Source: Microbacterium paraoxydans (GTDB lineage: Bacteria; Actinomycetota; Actinomycetes; Actinomycetales; Microbacteriaceae). Taken from it: a stretch of 64,000 nt of DNA. Positions 8,781 through 18,648 of the stretch are shown here, one piece after another. A program made the translations under genes and the position numbers. The notes beneath the pieces were generated by a model. The model saw only the letters and a list, made by a program, of their open reading frames with translations. It searched no databases and was not told the DNA's origin. Within the stretch, counting starts at the first letter, position 1. Each line of letters opens with the position of its first letter. The DNA lies in assembly GCF_020524545.1 (NCBI RefSeq), contig NZ_JAIVLG010000004.1, positions 248,001-312,000 of the forward strand, read 5' to 3'.

Positions 8781-9560
8781 TCAGTAGGCAGGATCGATGA
8801 GGTCCGGAGAGACTTCGGAGGCCGCAGCCTCGTCTACGAAGAACACCGTGCGCTTGCGTCCCTTGGCGCCGGCGGCGGGCACGCTCGTGTAGCTTGCACC
8901 GGCCAGGGCGAGACCCAGGGCGGAGGCCTTGTCCGCGCCCGTGAGCACGAGCCAGACGCGTTTCGACGAGTTGAGCACCGGACGTGTGAGAGTCACACGC
9001 TCCGGCGGCGGCTTGGGCGAGTCGCGGACTGCGAGCACTGCCGCATCCGTTACCGTGACCTCTTCGCGGTCTGGGAAGAGCGACGCTACGTGGCCATCCG
9101 GTCCCACGCCGAGGAAGCAGACCGCGAAGGACGGCCACGCGTGGTCGGCAGTGCCGAAGCGGGCGAGCTCGGCTGCATAGGCGGCGGCCGACTCGTCCAG
9201 CGTGAGTCCGGTGTCGGGGCCAGCCACCTCGTGCACGTTCTCGGCTGGTACGGGGATGTGGTCGAGGAGAGCCTGCCGGGACTGCAGCGAATTGCGGTCG
9301 GCGTCATCGCGAGGCACGAATCGCTCGTCACCCCACCAGAAGTGCACGAGCGACCAGTCGATCTCGGCTGACCGAGGGTCTTCCGACGTCGCGCGCAGCA
9401 CGGCGCCGCCCATCGATCCGCCGGTCAGCGCGATGTGGGCCAACCGACCGTTCCTCGTTCGCGCGCGGACGCGCGTGAGAAAACGATCGGCGACACGGTG
9501 GGCGAGGGCAGTAGGTGTGGATTCCACCACGACCCGCTTCTCTGCGGACGATACCGGCAT
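8781..9560 (-). CDS. pgl: 6-phosphogluconolactonase
   Basis: Hydrolyses 6-phosphogluconolactone, the second step of the oxidative pentose phosphate pathway. The 259-residue chain has the NagB/RpiA-like fold motifs: HIALTGGSMG (about 45-54), WWGDERFV (sugar-phosphate site), and LGVGPDGHVASLFP carrying the catalytic His. ATG 9560 has GGAGAG at good distance; GTG 9569 overlaps the opcA stop but its Shine-Dalgarno is too close. It is the last gene of the six-gene operon tkt-tal-pgi-zwf-opcA-pgl. Confidence 0.95.
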   Translation of the reverse strand: MPVSSAEKRVVVESTPTALAHRVADRFLTRVRARTRNGRLAHIALTGGSMGGAVLRATSEDPRSAEIDWSLVHFWWGDERFVPRDDADRNSLQSRQALLDHIPVPAENVHEVAGPDTGLTLDESAAAYAAELARFGTADHAWPSFAVCFLGVGPDGHVASLFPDREEVTVTDAAVLAVRDSPKPPPERVTLTRPVLNSSKRVWLVLTGADKASALGLALAGASYTSVPAAGAKGRKRTVFFVDEAAASEVSPDLIDPAY

Positions 9561-9565
9561 CGACG

Positions 9566-10501
9566 TCACTCTCCAGTCTCGGGCGGACCCAGTTTCTCCC
9601 AGCCCTCGGTGATGACTCGACCGTACAGGAGATCGGGGTCGAGCCGTCGCAGCTCCTCCGCGAGGCACTCGCGAAGGGTCCGCCGCGGCAGGTGGAGGTC
9701 GTGGTTCGGCTGTCCGGGCTGTGTGAGCACTGCGACGCCCGGCGTGGGTCGCTCCAGCAGGATGTCGCCGGACTCACGGGTCAGACGCACGGACTTGATC
9801 CCCTCTTCCCAGTGTGCGGGATCCTCGTACGACCAGCGGACACGGACCTCGAGCGCCATCTGGAGCCAGGCGGCCAGCAGAGCGGTGGAGGGGGAGGCCG
9901 CGGCGCCGCGGACTTCGACGCCGGTGATCGGTTCGTAGGGCGGCTGATCCAGCACCGCTGCAAGTTGTTCACGCCAGTGCGTCAGGCGTGTCCAGGCCAA
10001 GTCGGTGTCGCCCGGTGCATGGGTCTCGCCGAGGAGGGCGAGCCGGTCGCGGACGTCGGCCGCCGTCGCCGCATCCGTGATGCGTCGCTGCGCGATCCTG
10101 CCGAGCGGTGACTGTGCGGGCGCCACCGGCGCGGCTTCGGGCCACCAGGCCACGACGGGAGCATCCGGCAAGAGGAGACCGGTGATCAAGCTCTCCTCGT
10201 TGCTCGCCGCATCCCCGAAGGCACGGAGAACGACGACCTCGCTCGCGCCGGCGTCACCGCCGACGCGGATCTGCGCATCGAGGCGGGAGTCGCCTTCTCC
10301 GGTGGTGAGCACGATGACACGCATGGGGTGCTCGCGGGATGCATCGTTGGCCGCATCGATGGCGGCCTCGGCCACCCCGTTGCGCGCGGAGATGACGAGG
10401 GTGAGGACGCGACCGAGAGCAACGGCGCCGCCCTCCTCGCGCACCTTGACCAGCTGCTTCGCGACCTGGCTGACGGTGGTGTCGGGAAGATCGATGATCA
10501 C
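9566..10501 (-). CDS. opcA: Glucose-6-phosphate dehydrogenase assembly protein OpcA
   Basis: Partner of Zwf in actinobacteria and cyanobacteria, needed for assembly and activity of glucose-6-phosphate dehydrogenase. The 311-residue sequence has the family features VVAWWPEAAP, the N-terminal block around MIIDLPDTTVSQVAKQL, and a C-terminal LRRLDPDLLYGRVI. The ATG overlaps the zwf stop by four bases (ATGA), as expected for a subunit made with Zwf. Confidence 0.95.
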   Translation of the reverse strand: MIIDLPDTTVSQVAKQLVKVREEGGAVALGRVLTLVISARNGVAEAAIDAANDASREHPMRVIVLTTGEGDSRLDAQIRVGGDAGASEVVVLRAFGDAASNEESLITGLLLPDAPVVAWWPEAAPVAPAQSPLGRIAQRRITDAATAADVRDRLALLGETHAPGDTDLAWTRLTHWREQLAAVLDQPPYEPITGVEVRGAAASPSTALLAAWLQMALEVRVRWSYEDPAHWEEGIKSVRLTRESGDILLERPTPGVAVLTQPGQPNHDLHLPRRTLRECLAEELRRLDPDLLYGRVITEGWEKLGPPETGE

Positions 10502-12048
10502 GGGCGTCTCCAGACTCGTCCATCGCGGGCCAGCAGGTCATCGGCGGATGCCGGTCCCCACGACCCGGGCGCGTACTGCTCGACCGGGCCGCCCTCGGCA
10601 GCCCAGTACTTCTCGACGGGGTCGAGGATCTTCCACGAGAGCTCGACCTCTTCGTGCCGCGGGAACAGCGGCGGGTCGCCCAGGAGGACGTCGAGGATCA
10701 GGCGCTCGTACGCCTCGGGGCTCGCCTCGGTGAACGCATGGCCGTAGCCGAAGTCCATCGTCACATCGCGGACGTTCGATCCGCTGCCCGGGACCTTCGA
10801 TCCGAACCGGATGGTGACGCCCTCGTCGGGCTGCACACGGATGACGAGCGCGTTCTGTCCGAGCTCCGAGGCGTTGCCGCGTCCGAACAGGTGCTGGGGA
10901 GCGCGCTTGAAGACCACGGCGATCTCGGTCACGCGTCGTCCGAGACGCTTGCCGGTGCGCAGGTAGAACGGCACGCCGGCCCAGCGGCGCGTGTCGATCT
11001 CGAGCTTGATGGCTGCATACGTCTCCGTGGTCGACTCGGGGTTCATCCCCTCCTCTGCCAAGAAGCCGGTCACCTTCTCGCCGCCCTGCCATCCGCCGTC
11101 GTACTGTCCGCGCGCGGTGGCGAGGGAGAGGTCCTCCGGGACGTGGACGGCAGCGAGCACCTTCTCCTTCTCCGCCCGCAGATCCGCGGCCGACAGGCTG
11201 ATCGGCTCTTCCATGGCGGTCAGAGCGAGGAGCTGGAGGAGGTGGTTCTGAATCACGTCGCGCGCGGCGCCGATGCCGTCGTAGTAACCGGCACGGCCGC
11301 CGACGCCGATGTCCTCGGCCATGGTGATCTGCACATGATCGACGTAGTTGCGGTTCCAGATCGGCTCGTACAACTCGTTCGCGAAGCGCAGCGCCAGGAT
11401 GTTCTGCACCGTCTCCTTGCCGAGGTAGTGATCGATGCGGAAGATCGAGTCGGCCGGGAAGGCCACCTCGAGGGCCGCGTTCAGCGCACGAGCGGAATCG
11501 AGGTCGTGTCCGAAGGGCTTCTCGATCACCACCCGACGCCAGCGCTCGTCATCGTCGCTGTTCTCCCCGACGAGGCCGGAATCCTTCAGCTGCTTCGCGA
11601 CGAGTGGGAAGTCCTTCGGCGGGATCGACAGGTAGAACGCATGATTCCCCATGGTGCCGCGTTCGAGGTCGAGCTTCTCGACGGTCTCGCGGAGCTTGCG
11701 GAAGGAGTCCGGGTTGTCGAACTCACCCGAAACGAACCGGATGCCCTGCAGCAGCTGCGTCCAGGTCTCCTCGCGGAACGGCGTCCGGGCGTGCTCCTTC
11801 ACGGCGTCGTAGACGACCTGCGCGAAGTCCTGATCTTCCCAGTCCCGGCGAGCGAACCCGACCAGGGCGAAACCCGGAGGGAGCAGCCCGCGGTTCGCGA
11901 GATCGTAGACCGCGGGCATCAGCTTCTTGCGTGAGAGGTCCCCGGTGACGCCGAAGATCACGAGGGCGCTGGGTCCCGCGATCCTGTTGAGGCGGCGGTC
12001 ATCGGGGTCACGCAGCGGGTTGTGCCCGCGCGAGATGGGAACAGACAT
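10498..12048 (-). CDS. zwf: Glucose-6-phosphate 1-dehydrogenase
   Basis: Oxidises glucose 6-phosphate to 6-phosphogluconolactone with NADP. The 516-residue chain has the nucleotide-binding GVTGDLSRKKL (33-43), EKPFG (176-180) and the substrate and catalytic motif RIDHYLGKE (204-212). Length is normal. The start ATG 12048 lies 21 bases after the pgi stop, with GGAG about 12 bases upstream, a little far. This is the only junction in the operon up to opcA without a stop/start overlap, so it is the most likely place for an internal control point. Confidence 0.97.
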   Translation of the reverse strand: MSVPISRGHNPLRDPDDRRLNRIAGPSALVIFGVTGDLSRKKLMPAVYDLANRGLLPPGFALVGFARRDWEDQDFAQVVYDAVKEHARTPFREETWTQLLQGIRFVSGEFDNPDSFRKLRETVEKLDLERGTMGNHAFYLSIPPKDFPLVAKQLKDSGLVGENSDDDERWRRVVIEKPFGHDLDSARALNAALEVAFPADSIFRIDHYLGKETVQNILALRFANELYEPIWNRNYVDHVQITMAEDIGVGGRAGYYDGIGAARDVIQNHLLQLLALTAMEEPISLSAADLRAEKEKVLAAVHVPEDLSLATARGQYDGGWQGGEKVTGFLAEEGMNPESTTETYAAIKLEIDTRRWAGVPFYLRTGKRLGRRVTEIAVVFKRAPQHLFGRGNASELGQNALVIRVQPDEGVTIRFGSKVPGSGSNVRDVTMDFGYGHAFTEASPEAYERLILDVLLGDPPLFPRHEEVELSWKILDPVEKYWAAEGGPVEQYAPGSWGPASADDLLARDGRVWRRP

Positions 12049-12069
12049 CAGTGGGGGATTCTCCTGCTG

Positions 12070-13677
12070 TTACTTCTGTGCGGCTTCGAAGAGGGCGAGC
12101 ACGTCGTCCGAGGACTCGGTGATCGTCAGCGTGACGACGGGACGTCCGTGCTCGGCGAGCACGGCGGCATCACCGGCCGCCTGGGCTTGGATGAGCTGCC
12201 CGAAGGTGAAGGGACGATCCGGGATCTCGAGATCGACGTCCGTGCGCTCGAGGATCTGCAGGAACACTCCCTGCGCGGGTCCACCCTTGTGGTACTGCCC
12301 GGTCGAGTGCAGGAAGCGCGGACCCCATCCGAAGGTGGTGGGTCGTCCGGAGTCGGCCGCCACCAGTTCGCGCAGCCCCTGGAGCTGAGGCACCTCGAGA
12401 CGGTTGACGTAGGCCTGGATCGACACGTAGCCGTCGGCGGGGAGTCGCGCCCACAGCGCATCCAGGACACCCTCGACCGTGCCGGACGCGGCGAGGGCCG
12501 GGTCGGACACACGCACCTCGACACCGTTCTCGACGAAAGCCGGAGCGGTCGGCTCGGGGCGTGCATCGAGAAGGCCGCGCGCCGCCACCTTCGCCGACTC
12601 CACATCGGGCTGGTCGAACGGGTTGATGCCCAGCAGGTGGCCGGCGATCGCGGTCGCGTACTCCCACACGATGAGCTGCGCACCGAGCGTTCCGCTGACG
12701 AGGATCTCTCCTTCGTGGCGCTCGTGCAAGTGGAACTCGTTCGCGTCGTCGACCAACCGCACGATCTGCAGATCGGCGGGAACCGGGTCGAGCTCGGGGG
12801 AGACCGGAAGGAGGACGACCGGGAGGATGCCCGTGCCGTCCTTGCCCGTGGATTCGGCGATCAGCTGTTCGATCCAGTCCGGGAGACCCTTGATGTGCGT
12901 GCCGTCGGTGATCAGACCGAGCTTGTCGCGACGGGGGCTCGTCGCGGCGATGGCCGCACCGAGGCGGAGTGCCGGGTTCTCGGCGGAGTCCACGGCGACT
13001 TCGAGCGACGATGCCTCGGCTTCGTTCAGCAGCTCGTCGATGTCGACGCCGGCGAGCCCCGTCGGCACCAGGCCGAAGGCAGTGAGCGCGGAGTATCGTC
13101 CTCCGACGTTCGGGTCGGCGTTGAAGACGCGGTAGCCCGCTTCGCGCGCCGAGGCGTCGAGCGGGGAGCCCGGGTCGGTGACGACCACGATGCGTTCCAC
13201 CGGGTCGATGCCGAGGTCGCGGAAAGCAGCCTCGAACGTGCGGCGCTGCGAGTCTGTCTCGACCGTGGATCCGGACTTCGAGGAGACGACCAGAACGGTC
13301 TCCGTCAGCCCTTCGTCGAGGGCGGCGAGCACCTGCCCGGGAGCGGTCGAATCGAGGATCGTCAGCGGTACGCCCGCGGTCTGCGCGATGACCTCGGGGG
13401 CGAGAGAGGAGCCTCCCATGCCAGCCAGGACGACGCGCGTGACCCCTTTGGCCTGCAGTTCGTCACGCAGGGCGAGGATCTCGGCGACGAGCGGGCGCGA
13501 GACCGAAACGGCTTCGACCCAGCCGAGCCGGATGGAGGCCTCTGCCTCCGCTGCGGTACCCCAGAGCGTGGGATCTCCGCCCGTGATGCGCGACGCGACG
13601 AGGTCGTGGACGAGGCTCGGCACCGTCTCGTCGATCGCGGCGCGCGCTGCGCCGGACGCATGGATAGAGAATGTCAT
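12070..13677 (-). CDS. pgi: Glucose-6-phosphate isomerase
   Basis: Interconverts glucose 6-phosphate and fructose 6-phosphate. The 535-residue protein belongs to the divergent actinobacterial branch found next to tal. SIS-domain features are present: [14 protein letters not shown] and [12 protein letters not shown] (phosphosugar binding), [16 protein letters not shown], and the later NPFDQPDVE and a STGQYHKGG segment. ATG 13677 overlaps the tal stop by four bases. In the operon it links the non-oxidative branch products back to the Zwf substrate. Confidence 0.93.
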   Translation of the reverse strand: MTFSIHASGAARAAIDETVPSLVHDLVASRITGGDPTLWGTAAEAEASIRLGWVEAVSVSRPLVAEILALRDELQAKGVTRVVLAGMGGSSLAPEVIAQTAGVPLTILDSTAPGQVLAALDEGLTETVLVVSSKSGSTVETDSQRRTFEAAFRDLGIDPVERIVVVTDPGSPLDASAREAGYRVFNADPNVGGRYSALTAFGLVPTGLAGVDIDELLNEAEASSLEVAVDSAENPALRLGAAIAATSPRRDKLGLITDGTHIKGLPDWIEQLIAESTGKDGTGILPVVLLPVSPELDPVPADLQIVRLVDDANEFHLHERHEGEILVSGTLGAQLIVWEYATAIAGHLLGINPFDQPDVESAKVAARGLLDARPEPTAPAFVENGVEVRVSDPALAASGTVEGVLDALWARLPADGYVSIQAYVNRLEVPQLQGLRELVAADSGRPTTFGWGPRFLHSTGQYHKGGPAQGVFLQILERTDVDLEIPDRPFTFGQLIQAQAAGDAAVLAEHGRPVVTLTITESSDDVLALFEAAQK

Positions 13678-14786
13678 CGCTGGGACTCCAGACCTTCGGC
13701 GACCTGCGCCAGCAGATCGTGCCACGAGTCGATGAACTTCGCGACGCCCTCGTCTTCGAGCACCTGGGTGACATCGGTGAAGTCGATGCCGACCTCGGCG
13801 AGTCCGGCGAAAACGGCGCGGGCCTCTTCGTAGCCGCCCGTGATGGTGTCGCCGGTGACGACGCCGTGGTCGAACGTCGCCTCGAGGGTCTTCTCCGGCA
13901 TCGTGTTGACGACGCCCTGCGCGACGAGCTCGGTCACGTAGAGGGTGTCCGGCAGGGCAGGATCCTTGACGCCCGTCGATGCCCACAGCGGCCGCTGCGG
14001 ATTGGCGCCGGCGTCGAGCAGGGTCTTGGCGCGGTCACCGGCGAAGCTCTGCTCGAAGAGCTCGTATGCGAGTCGTGCGTTGGCCAGACCCGCTTTGCTC
14101 TTGAGTGCTTCGGCGGTCTCGGTGCCGATCGCACTGAGACGCTTGTCCGTCTCGGTGTCGACGCGGGACACGAAGAACGAAGCGACCGAGTGGATGGTCG
14201 AGAGGTCGAGGCCAGCGGCCTTCGCAGTCTCGAGTCCGGTGAGGTAGGCGTCGATGACCTCGGCGTAGCGCTCGAGGCTGAAGATCAGCGTGACGTTGAC
14301 GCTGATACCGGCGCCGATCGCCTCGGAGATCGCCGGGAGACCGGCCTTGGTCGCCGGGATCTTGACGAGGAGGTTGGGGCGGTCGATCTTCGCCCACAGC
14401 TCCTTGGCCTGTGCCACGGTGCCCGCGGTGTCGTGGGCGAGATCGGGGGAGACCTCGATCGAGACGCGACCGTCGACATGGTTCGTGGCTTCCCAGACGG
14501 GACGGAAGACATCGAGCGCGGCAGCGACGTCCTGCGTGGTGGCGGCGAAGACCGCCTCCTCGGCGCTCGCCCCCGAAGCTGCGAGTTCCGTCACCTGCGC
14601 ATCGTAGGAGGTGTCGTTCTTGTCCGTGATCGCATTCGCGAAGATGGTCGGGTTCGTGGTGACTCCGACGATGTTGCGCGACGAGATCAGCTCGGCGAGG
14701 TTGCCGGAGGAGATACGGGTGCGGGACAGGTCGTCGAGCCAGATGCTGACACCTGCGGCGGCGAGCTGGGCGGTGGGGGTGCTCAT
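13674..14786 (-). CDS. tal: Transaldolase
   Basis: Transfers a dihydroxyacetone unit between sugar phosphates in the non-oxidative pentose phosphate pathway. The 370-residue chain is of the long actinobacterial subtype. It has the N-terminal [12 protein letters not shown], the [11 protein letters not shown] motif, the Schiff-base lysine in [13 protein letters not shown], and a [11 protein letters not shown] segment. ATG 14786 has AAGGAG five bases upstream and overlaps the tkt stop as ATGA. Confidence 0.96.
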   Translation of the reverse strand: MSTPTAQLAAAGVSIWLDDLSRTRISSGNLAELISSRNIVGVTTNPTIFANAITDKNDTSYDAQVTELAASGASAEEAVFAATTQDVAAALDVFRPVWEATNHVDGRVSIEVSPDLAHDTAGTVAQAKELWAKIDRPNLLVKIPATKAGLPAISEAIGAGISVNVTLIFSLERYAEVIDAYLTGLETAKAAGLDLSTIHSVASFFVSRVDTETDKRLSAIGTETAEALKSKAGLANARLAYELFEQSFAGDRAKTLLDAGANPQRPLWASTGVKDPALPDTLYVTELVAQGVVNTMPEKTLEATFDHGVVTGDTITGGYEEARAVFAGLAEVGIDFTDVTQVLEDEGVAKFIDSWHDLLAQVAEGLESQR

Positions 14787-16900
14787 GCGTTCTCCTTGGT
14801 GCTGTGTGCGGCGATGGTCTCGCGTGCGGCCGCTATGACGGCTTCGGTCGTGATCCCGAATTTCTCGAACAGGGTCTTGTAGTCGGCGGAGGCGCCGAAG
14901 TGGTCGATGCCGATCGAGCGGCCGCGGTCGCCGACGATCTCGCGCCAACCGAGGACCGAACCCGCCTCCACGGAGACGCGGGCCGTGACCGATGTCGGAA
15001 GCACGCTCTCACGGTACGCCTCGTCCTGCTCGTCGAACCACTCCAATGAAGGAGCGGAGACGACGCGGACGTTCACGCCTTCCGTGGCCAGCGCCTCACG
15101 GGCGCCCACGGCGAGCTGCACTTCCGAGCCGGTCGCGATGATGATGACGTCGGGCGTTCCGTTCGGTGCTTCGGCCAGGACGTAGGCGCCCTTGGACGCA
15201 TTGTCCGCGGAGGCGAACACGTCACCCGACGCCTCACCGTCGCCGCGCTCGAAGACCGGGATGTTCTGACGCGTCAGGGCGATGCCGGCGGGACCGCCGT
15301 GGCGGCGCAGGATCTCCAGCCACGCGGCCGACGTCTCGTTCGCGTCCGCGGGGCGCACCACCGTGAAGTTCGGGATCGCGCGAAGGGTCGCGAGCTGCTC
15401 GATCGGCTGGTGGGTGGGCCCGTCCTCGCCGAGAGCGACCGAGTCGTGGGTCCAGACGAAAACGGACGGGATGTCCATGAGCGCCGCCAGGCGCACGGCT
15501 GGGCGCATGTAGTCGCTGAAGATGAGGAACGTGCCGCCGAACGCACGAGTCGGGCCGTGCAGCACGATGCCGTTCACGATCGCACCCATCGCGTGCTCGC
15601 GGATTCCGAAGTGCAGCACGCGTCCGTACGGGTTGCCCGACCACTCGTGGGTCGACCACTCGCTGGGGATGAACGACGGCGCGTCCTTGATGGTGGTGAG
15701 GTTCGATTCGGCGAGGTCTGCCGATCCGCCCCACAGCTCGGGGAGCTCGGCGGCGAGAGCGTTGATGACCTGGCCGGACGCGGCGCGGGTCGACACCTCC
15801 TTGCCGGACTCGAAGACGGGCAGCGCACCGGTGATGTCGGCGGGGAGCTCTTGGGCCTCGAGCCGGTCGAGGAGGGCCTTCTTCTCCGGGTTCGCCGAGG
15901 CCCAGGCGTCGAAGGACTCCTGCCACGCGGCGCGGGCCTCGGCGGCGCGGTCAGCGAGTCCGCGGGTGTGGGCGATGACCTCGTCGGCGACGACGAACGT
16001 CTCCTCTGGGTCGAAACCGAGGACCTTCTTGGTCGCTGCCAGCTCGTCGGCGCCCAGCGCGGAGCCGTGGATCTTGCCGGAGTTCTGCTTGCCGGGCGAG
16101 GGCCACCCGATGATCGTCCTGAGGATGATGAGCGACGGCTTCGAGGTCTCGCCCTGAGCCGCCTCGATGGCCGCGTTCAGCTCCGCGACGTCCTCGACGT
16201 ACTCGCCGGTCTTCTTCCAGTCGACCGTCTGCACCTGCCAGCCGTAGGACTCGTAGCGCTTCGCGACGTCTTCCGTGAAGGCGACGTTGGTGTCGTCCTC
16301 GATGGAGATCTGGTTCGAGTCGTAGATCGCGATCAGGTTCCCGAGCTGCTGGTGGCCCGCCAGAGAGGACGCCTCGCTGGTCACCCCCTCCTGCAGGTCG
16401 CCGTCACCCGCGATCACGTACACGAAGTGGTCGAACGGACTGGTGCCGGCGGCGGCTTCGGGGTCGAACAGACCGCGCTCGTAGCGGGACGCGTAGGCGA
16501 AGCCCACCGCCGAGGCGAGACCCTGGCCCAGCGGGCCCGTCGTGATCTCGACGCCCTTGGTGTGCCCGTACTCCGGGTGCCCCGGGGTGAGCGATCCCCA
16601 CGTGCGCAGCGCCTTCAGATCATCCAGTTCCAGACCGAATCCACCGAGGTAGAGCTGCACGTACTGGGTGAGCGAGGAGTGCCCGACGGACAGGATGAAG
16701 CGGTCGCGACCGAGCCAATCGGTGTCGGTCGGATCGTGGCGCAGCACGCGCTGGTAGAGGAGGTACGCGGCCGGAGCGAGACTCATCGCCGTGCCGGGGT
16801 GCCCGTTACCGACCTTCTCGACGGCATCAGCCGCCAGGATCCGGGCGGTGTCCACCGCACGTCGATCGATCTCATCCCACTGCAATTCCGACACGTTCAT
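14783..16900 (-). CDS. tkt: Transketolase
   Basis: Thiamine-diphosphate enzyme that moves two-carbon units between sugar phosphates. At 705 residues it has the usual length. Visible motifs are [13 protein letters not shown] near residue 32, the TPP site [13 protein letters not shown], the [13 protein letters not shown] segment, the pyrimidine-domain [18 protein letters not shown], and [15 protein letters not shown]. It is the first gene of the carbon-metabolism operon. ATG 16900 has AAAGGG only one base away; GTG 16894, two codons later, has AAAGGG seven bases away and may be the true start. Confidence 0.96.
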   Translation of the reverse strand: MNVSELQWDEIDRRAVDTARILAADAVEKVGNGHPGTAMSLAPAAYLLYQRVLRHDPTDTDWLGRDRFILSVGHSSLTQYVQLYLGGFGLELDDLKALRTWGSLTPGHPEYGHTKGVEITTGPLGQGLASAVGFAYASRYERGLFDPEAAAGTSPFDHFVYVIAGDGDLQEGVTSEASSLAGHQQLGNLIAIYDSNQISIEDDTNVAFTEDVAKRYESYGWQVQTVDWKKTGEYVEDVAELNAAIEAAQGETSKPSLIILRTIIGWPSPGKQNSGKIHGSALGADELAATKKVLGFDPEETFVVADEVIAHTRGLADRAAEARAAWQESFDAWASANPEKKALLDRLEAQELPADITGALPVFESGKEVSTRAASGQVINALAAELPELWGGSADLAESNLTTIKDAPSFIPSEWSTHEWSGNPYGRVLHFGIREHAMGAIVNGIVLHGPTRAFGGTFLIFSDYMRPAVRLAALMDIPSVFVWTHDSVALGEDGPTHQPIEQLATLRAIPNFTVVRPADANETSAAWLEILRRHGGPAGIALTRQNIPVFERGDGEASGDVFASADNASKGAYVLAEAPNGTPDVIIIATGSEVQLAVGAREALATEGVNVRVVSAPSLEWFDEQDEAYRESVLPTSVTARVSVEAGSVLGWREIVGDRGRSIGIDHFGASADYKTLFEKFGITTEAVIAAARETIAAHSTKENA

Positions 16901-17024
16901 GCCCTTTCCGACAGTTTCGAGGGCGCCCGTATTCCCTGGCGCATCCGCAACTTCCCTGGCGCATCCTGCACCGTCGCGGGGACGAATGGAGGGAGTGCGC
17001 AGCGCCGGGCGCGCGAGTGCTTTC

Positions 17025-17030
17025 AGCATA
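17025..17030 (-). promoter_or_regulatory. Possible -10 element TATGCT for the tkt operon
   Basis: The divergent region 16901-17144 between tkt and ctaB holds TATGCT on the minus strand, which would give a leader of about 118 bases before tkt. No convincing -35 box. This is the best candidate I see, not a firm call. Confidence 0.25.
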
Positions 17031-17088
17031 GCGAAGACGACTGTCGTGCTACGCGGATCGACGGCGCGGAGGACGTCATGCCGTGTCA

Positions 17089-17094
17089 TAGACT
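17089..17094 (+). promoter_or_regulatory. -10 element TAGACT for ctaB
   Basis: TAGACT lies 50 bases before the ctaB ATG, giving a leader of about 44 bases that contains the purine-rich GGAGGAGG. No clear -35 box. Confidence 0.4.
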
Positions 17095-17144
17095 GGAGAG
17101 GTTGTCCGGTAACGTGCGCGGAGGAGGCGATCGAGATCTCGACG

Positions 17145-18050
17145 ATGTCTGATCAGACCGTGAGGAAGTCGTCCATCGGTCGCACGGTGAAGGCCTACGT
17201 GACACTCACCAAGCCGCGTGTCCTCGAGCTGCTGCTCGTGTCGACCGTGCCGGTGATGTTCCTCGCCCAGGGCGGGCTGCCGGACCTCTGGCTCGTGCTG
17301 GCCACCGTCATCGGCGGCTCGCTCAGCGCCGGTTCCGCGGCAGCTTTCAACATGTACCTCGACCGCGACATAGACGCGCACATGCACCGCACCGAGAACC
17401 GACCGCTGGTGACCGGCGAGGTCAGTGCGCGCGGCGCGCTCGTGTTCTCCTGGACGCTCGCGATCACGTCGACCGTCTGGTTACTGGCCACGACCAACTG
17501 GCTCACCGCGACGCTCTCGGCGACCGCGATCTTCTTCTACGTCGTGATCTACACGATGATCCTCAAGCGCCGCACCGAACAGAACATCGTCTGGGGCGGC
17601 ATCGCGGGTTGCTTCCCGGTTCTCATCGGCTGGTCCGCCGTCACCGGATCTCTCGGCTGGCCGGCTTTCATCCTCTTCCTCCTCGTCTTCCTGTGGACCC
17701 CGCCGCACTACTGGCCGCTGTCCATGAAGTACAAAGACGACTACGACGACGTCGACGTCCCGATGCTCGGGGTCACACGCAACGCCTCGCAGGTCGGCCT
17801 GCAGGTGATCCTCTACGCGTGGGCCACGGTCGCGTGCTCGCTCCTGCTCGTGCCGATCGCCGACATGGGCCTCGTGTACACGGTCTCCGCCGCGGTCTTC
17901 GGCGGATGGTTCATCTACGAATCGCACCGGCTCTACAACCGGGCGGTGCGCGGCACGGAGCCGCGTCCGATGCGCGTGTTCCACGCATCGATCACCTATC
18001 TGACGTTGATCTTCGTCGCGGTCGCGGTGGATCCGCTGCTGCCCTTCTGA
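17145..18050 (+). CDS. ctaB: Protoheme IX farnesyltransferase (heme O synthase)
   Basis: Membrane prenyltransferase that adds a farnesyl group to heme B, making heme O for cytochrome oxidase. The 301-residue chain of the UbiA family has about eight or nine membrane segments. Both Asp-rich motifs are present: [15 protein letters not shown] (prenyl diphosphate and Mg binding) and [13 protein letters not shown]. It is divergent from tkt; ctaA lies downstream in the opposite direction beyond one small membrane-protein gene, so heme A synthesis is grouped here without being an operon. ATG 17145 is the first Met before the conserved part. Confidence 0.95.
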   Translation: MSDQTVRKSSIGRTVKAYVTLTKPRVLELLLVSTVPVMFLAQGGLPDLWLVLATVIGGSLSAGSAAAFNMYLDRDIDAHMHRTENRPLVTGEVSARGALVFSWTLAITSTVWLLATTNWLTATLSATAIFFYVVIYTMILKRRTEQNIVWGGIAGCFPVLIGWSAVTGSLGWPAFILFLLVFLWTPPHYWPLSMKYKDDYDDVDVPMLGVTRNASQVGLQVILYAWATVACSLLLVPIADMGLVYTVSAAVFGGWFIYESHRLYNRAVRGTEPRPMRVFHASITYLTLIFVAVAVDPLLPF

Positions 18051-18059
18051 TCACTCTTC

Positions 18060-18105
18060 GAACACGAAGGGGCGGCACCGATCTCGGTGCCGCCCCTTCG
18101 TGTTC
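18060..18105. terminator. Bidirectional hairpin between ctaB and the membrane protein gene
   Basis: A near-perfect inverted repeat of about 22 bp (18060-18081 with 18084-18105) lies between two convergent genes, ten bases after the ctaB stop. T-rich bases follow on the plus strand (TCTTTC). It should stop transcription from both sides. Confidence 0.8.
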
Positions 18106-18115
18106 TTTCGACTGG

Positions 18116-18583
18116 TCAGCGGGTGACGGAGGGGCCGTTCGCCGTCTCCTCGTCGCCTGCCTCCTCGGCGGTGCTCGGCGCCGTCGCCACGGAAGCGTCC
18201 GTCGTGGGGACGACGTCGCCAGTGGCCTCGGCGGTCGGGGACGGCGTGGACTCGGGCGCGGCCGGAGTCGGCTCCTCCTCGGCCTCCGCAGTCCAATCGA
18301 TCGCCTCGACCACGGTCGGAGCAGGGGCGGGGACGAGCGAGCGCGCGGCGACAAGTCCGAGCGTCAGCAGGATGCCGACGATACCGGCGCCGAGCACGCC
18401 GGCGCCCACGACGACGAGCGACTGTCCGACGTACACCTCGATGCCGGTGGCGGTGCCATCGAGCAGCGTGGTCGTCATCGTGGCGATCTGACCGGAGATC
18501 AGCCATCCACCCACCGCGGTCGCGGCGAGGGAGACGACGAGCAGGAGCCAGAAGCCGATGCTTCGTGAGAGTGACTTGTTCAT
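18116..18583 (-). CDS. Small membrane protein with acidic low-complexity tail
   Basis: I do not recognise this 155-residue protein. Two hydrophobic segments are clear: residues about 10-32 (IGFWLLLVVSLAATAVGGWL) and about 55-83 (an alternating Val/Gly/Leu stretch). From about residue 92 it becomes a soluble tail of Glu, Ala, Pro, Ser and Thr with no clear fold. The topology suggests a membrane-anchored protein with an extended acidic tail. The start ATG 18583 is supported by GATGAT six bases upstream. It lies between ctaB and ctaA but shows no sign of being a heme enzyme. Confidence 0.6.
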   Translation of the reverse strand: MNKSLSRSIGFWLLLVVSLAATAVGGWLISGQIATMTTTLLDGTATGIEVYVGQSLVVVGAGVLGAGIVGILLTLGLVAARSLVPAPAPTVVEAIDWTAEAEEEPTPAAPESTPSPTAEATGDVVPTTDASVATAPSTAEEAGDEETANGPSVTR

Positions 18584-18589
18584 GCGGCC

Positions 18590-18595
18590 ATCATC
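18590..18595 (-). promoter_or_regulatory. -10 element GATGAT of the small membrane protein gene
   Basis: GATGAT lies exactly six bases before ATG 18583 and there is no good Shine-Dalgarno. It is weaker than the TA-starting examples. Confidence 0.35.
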
Positions 18596-18648
18596 GCCGA
18601 GATCCTGATGAGTCGGCGATGCGGCGCCTGTGGATCGCCTGTGCGGCG

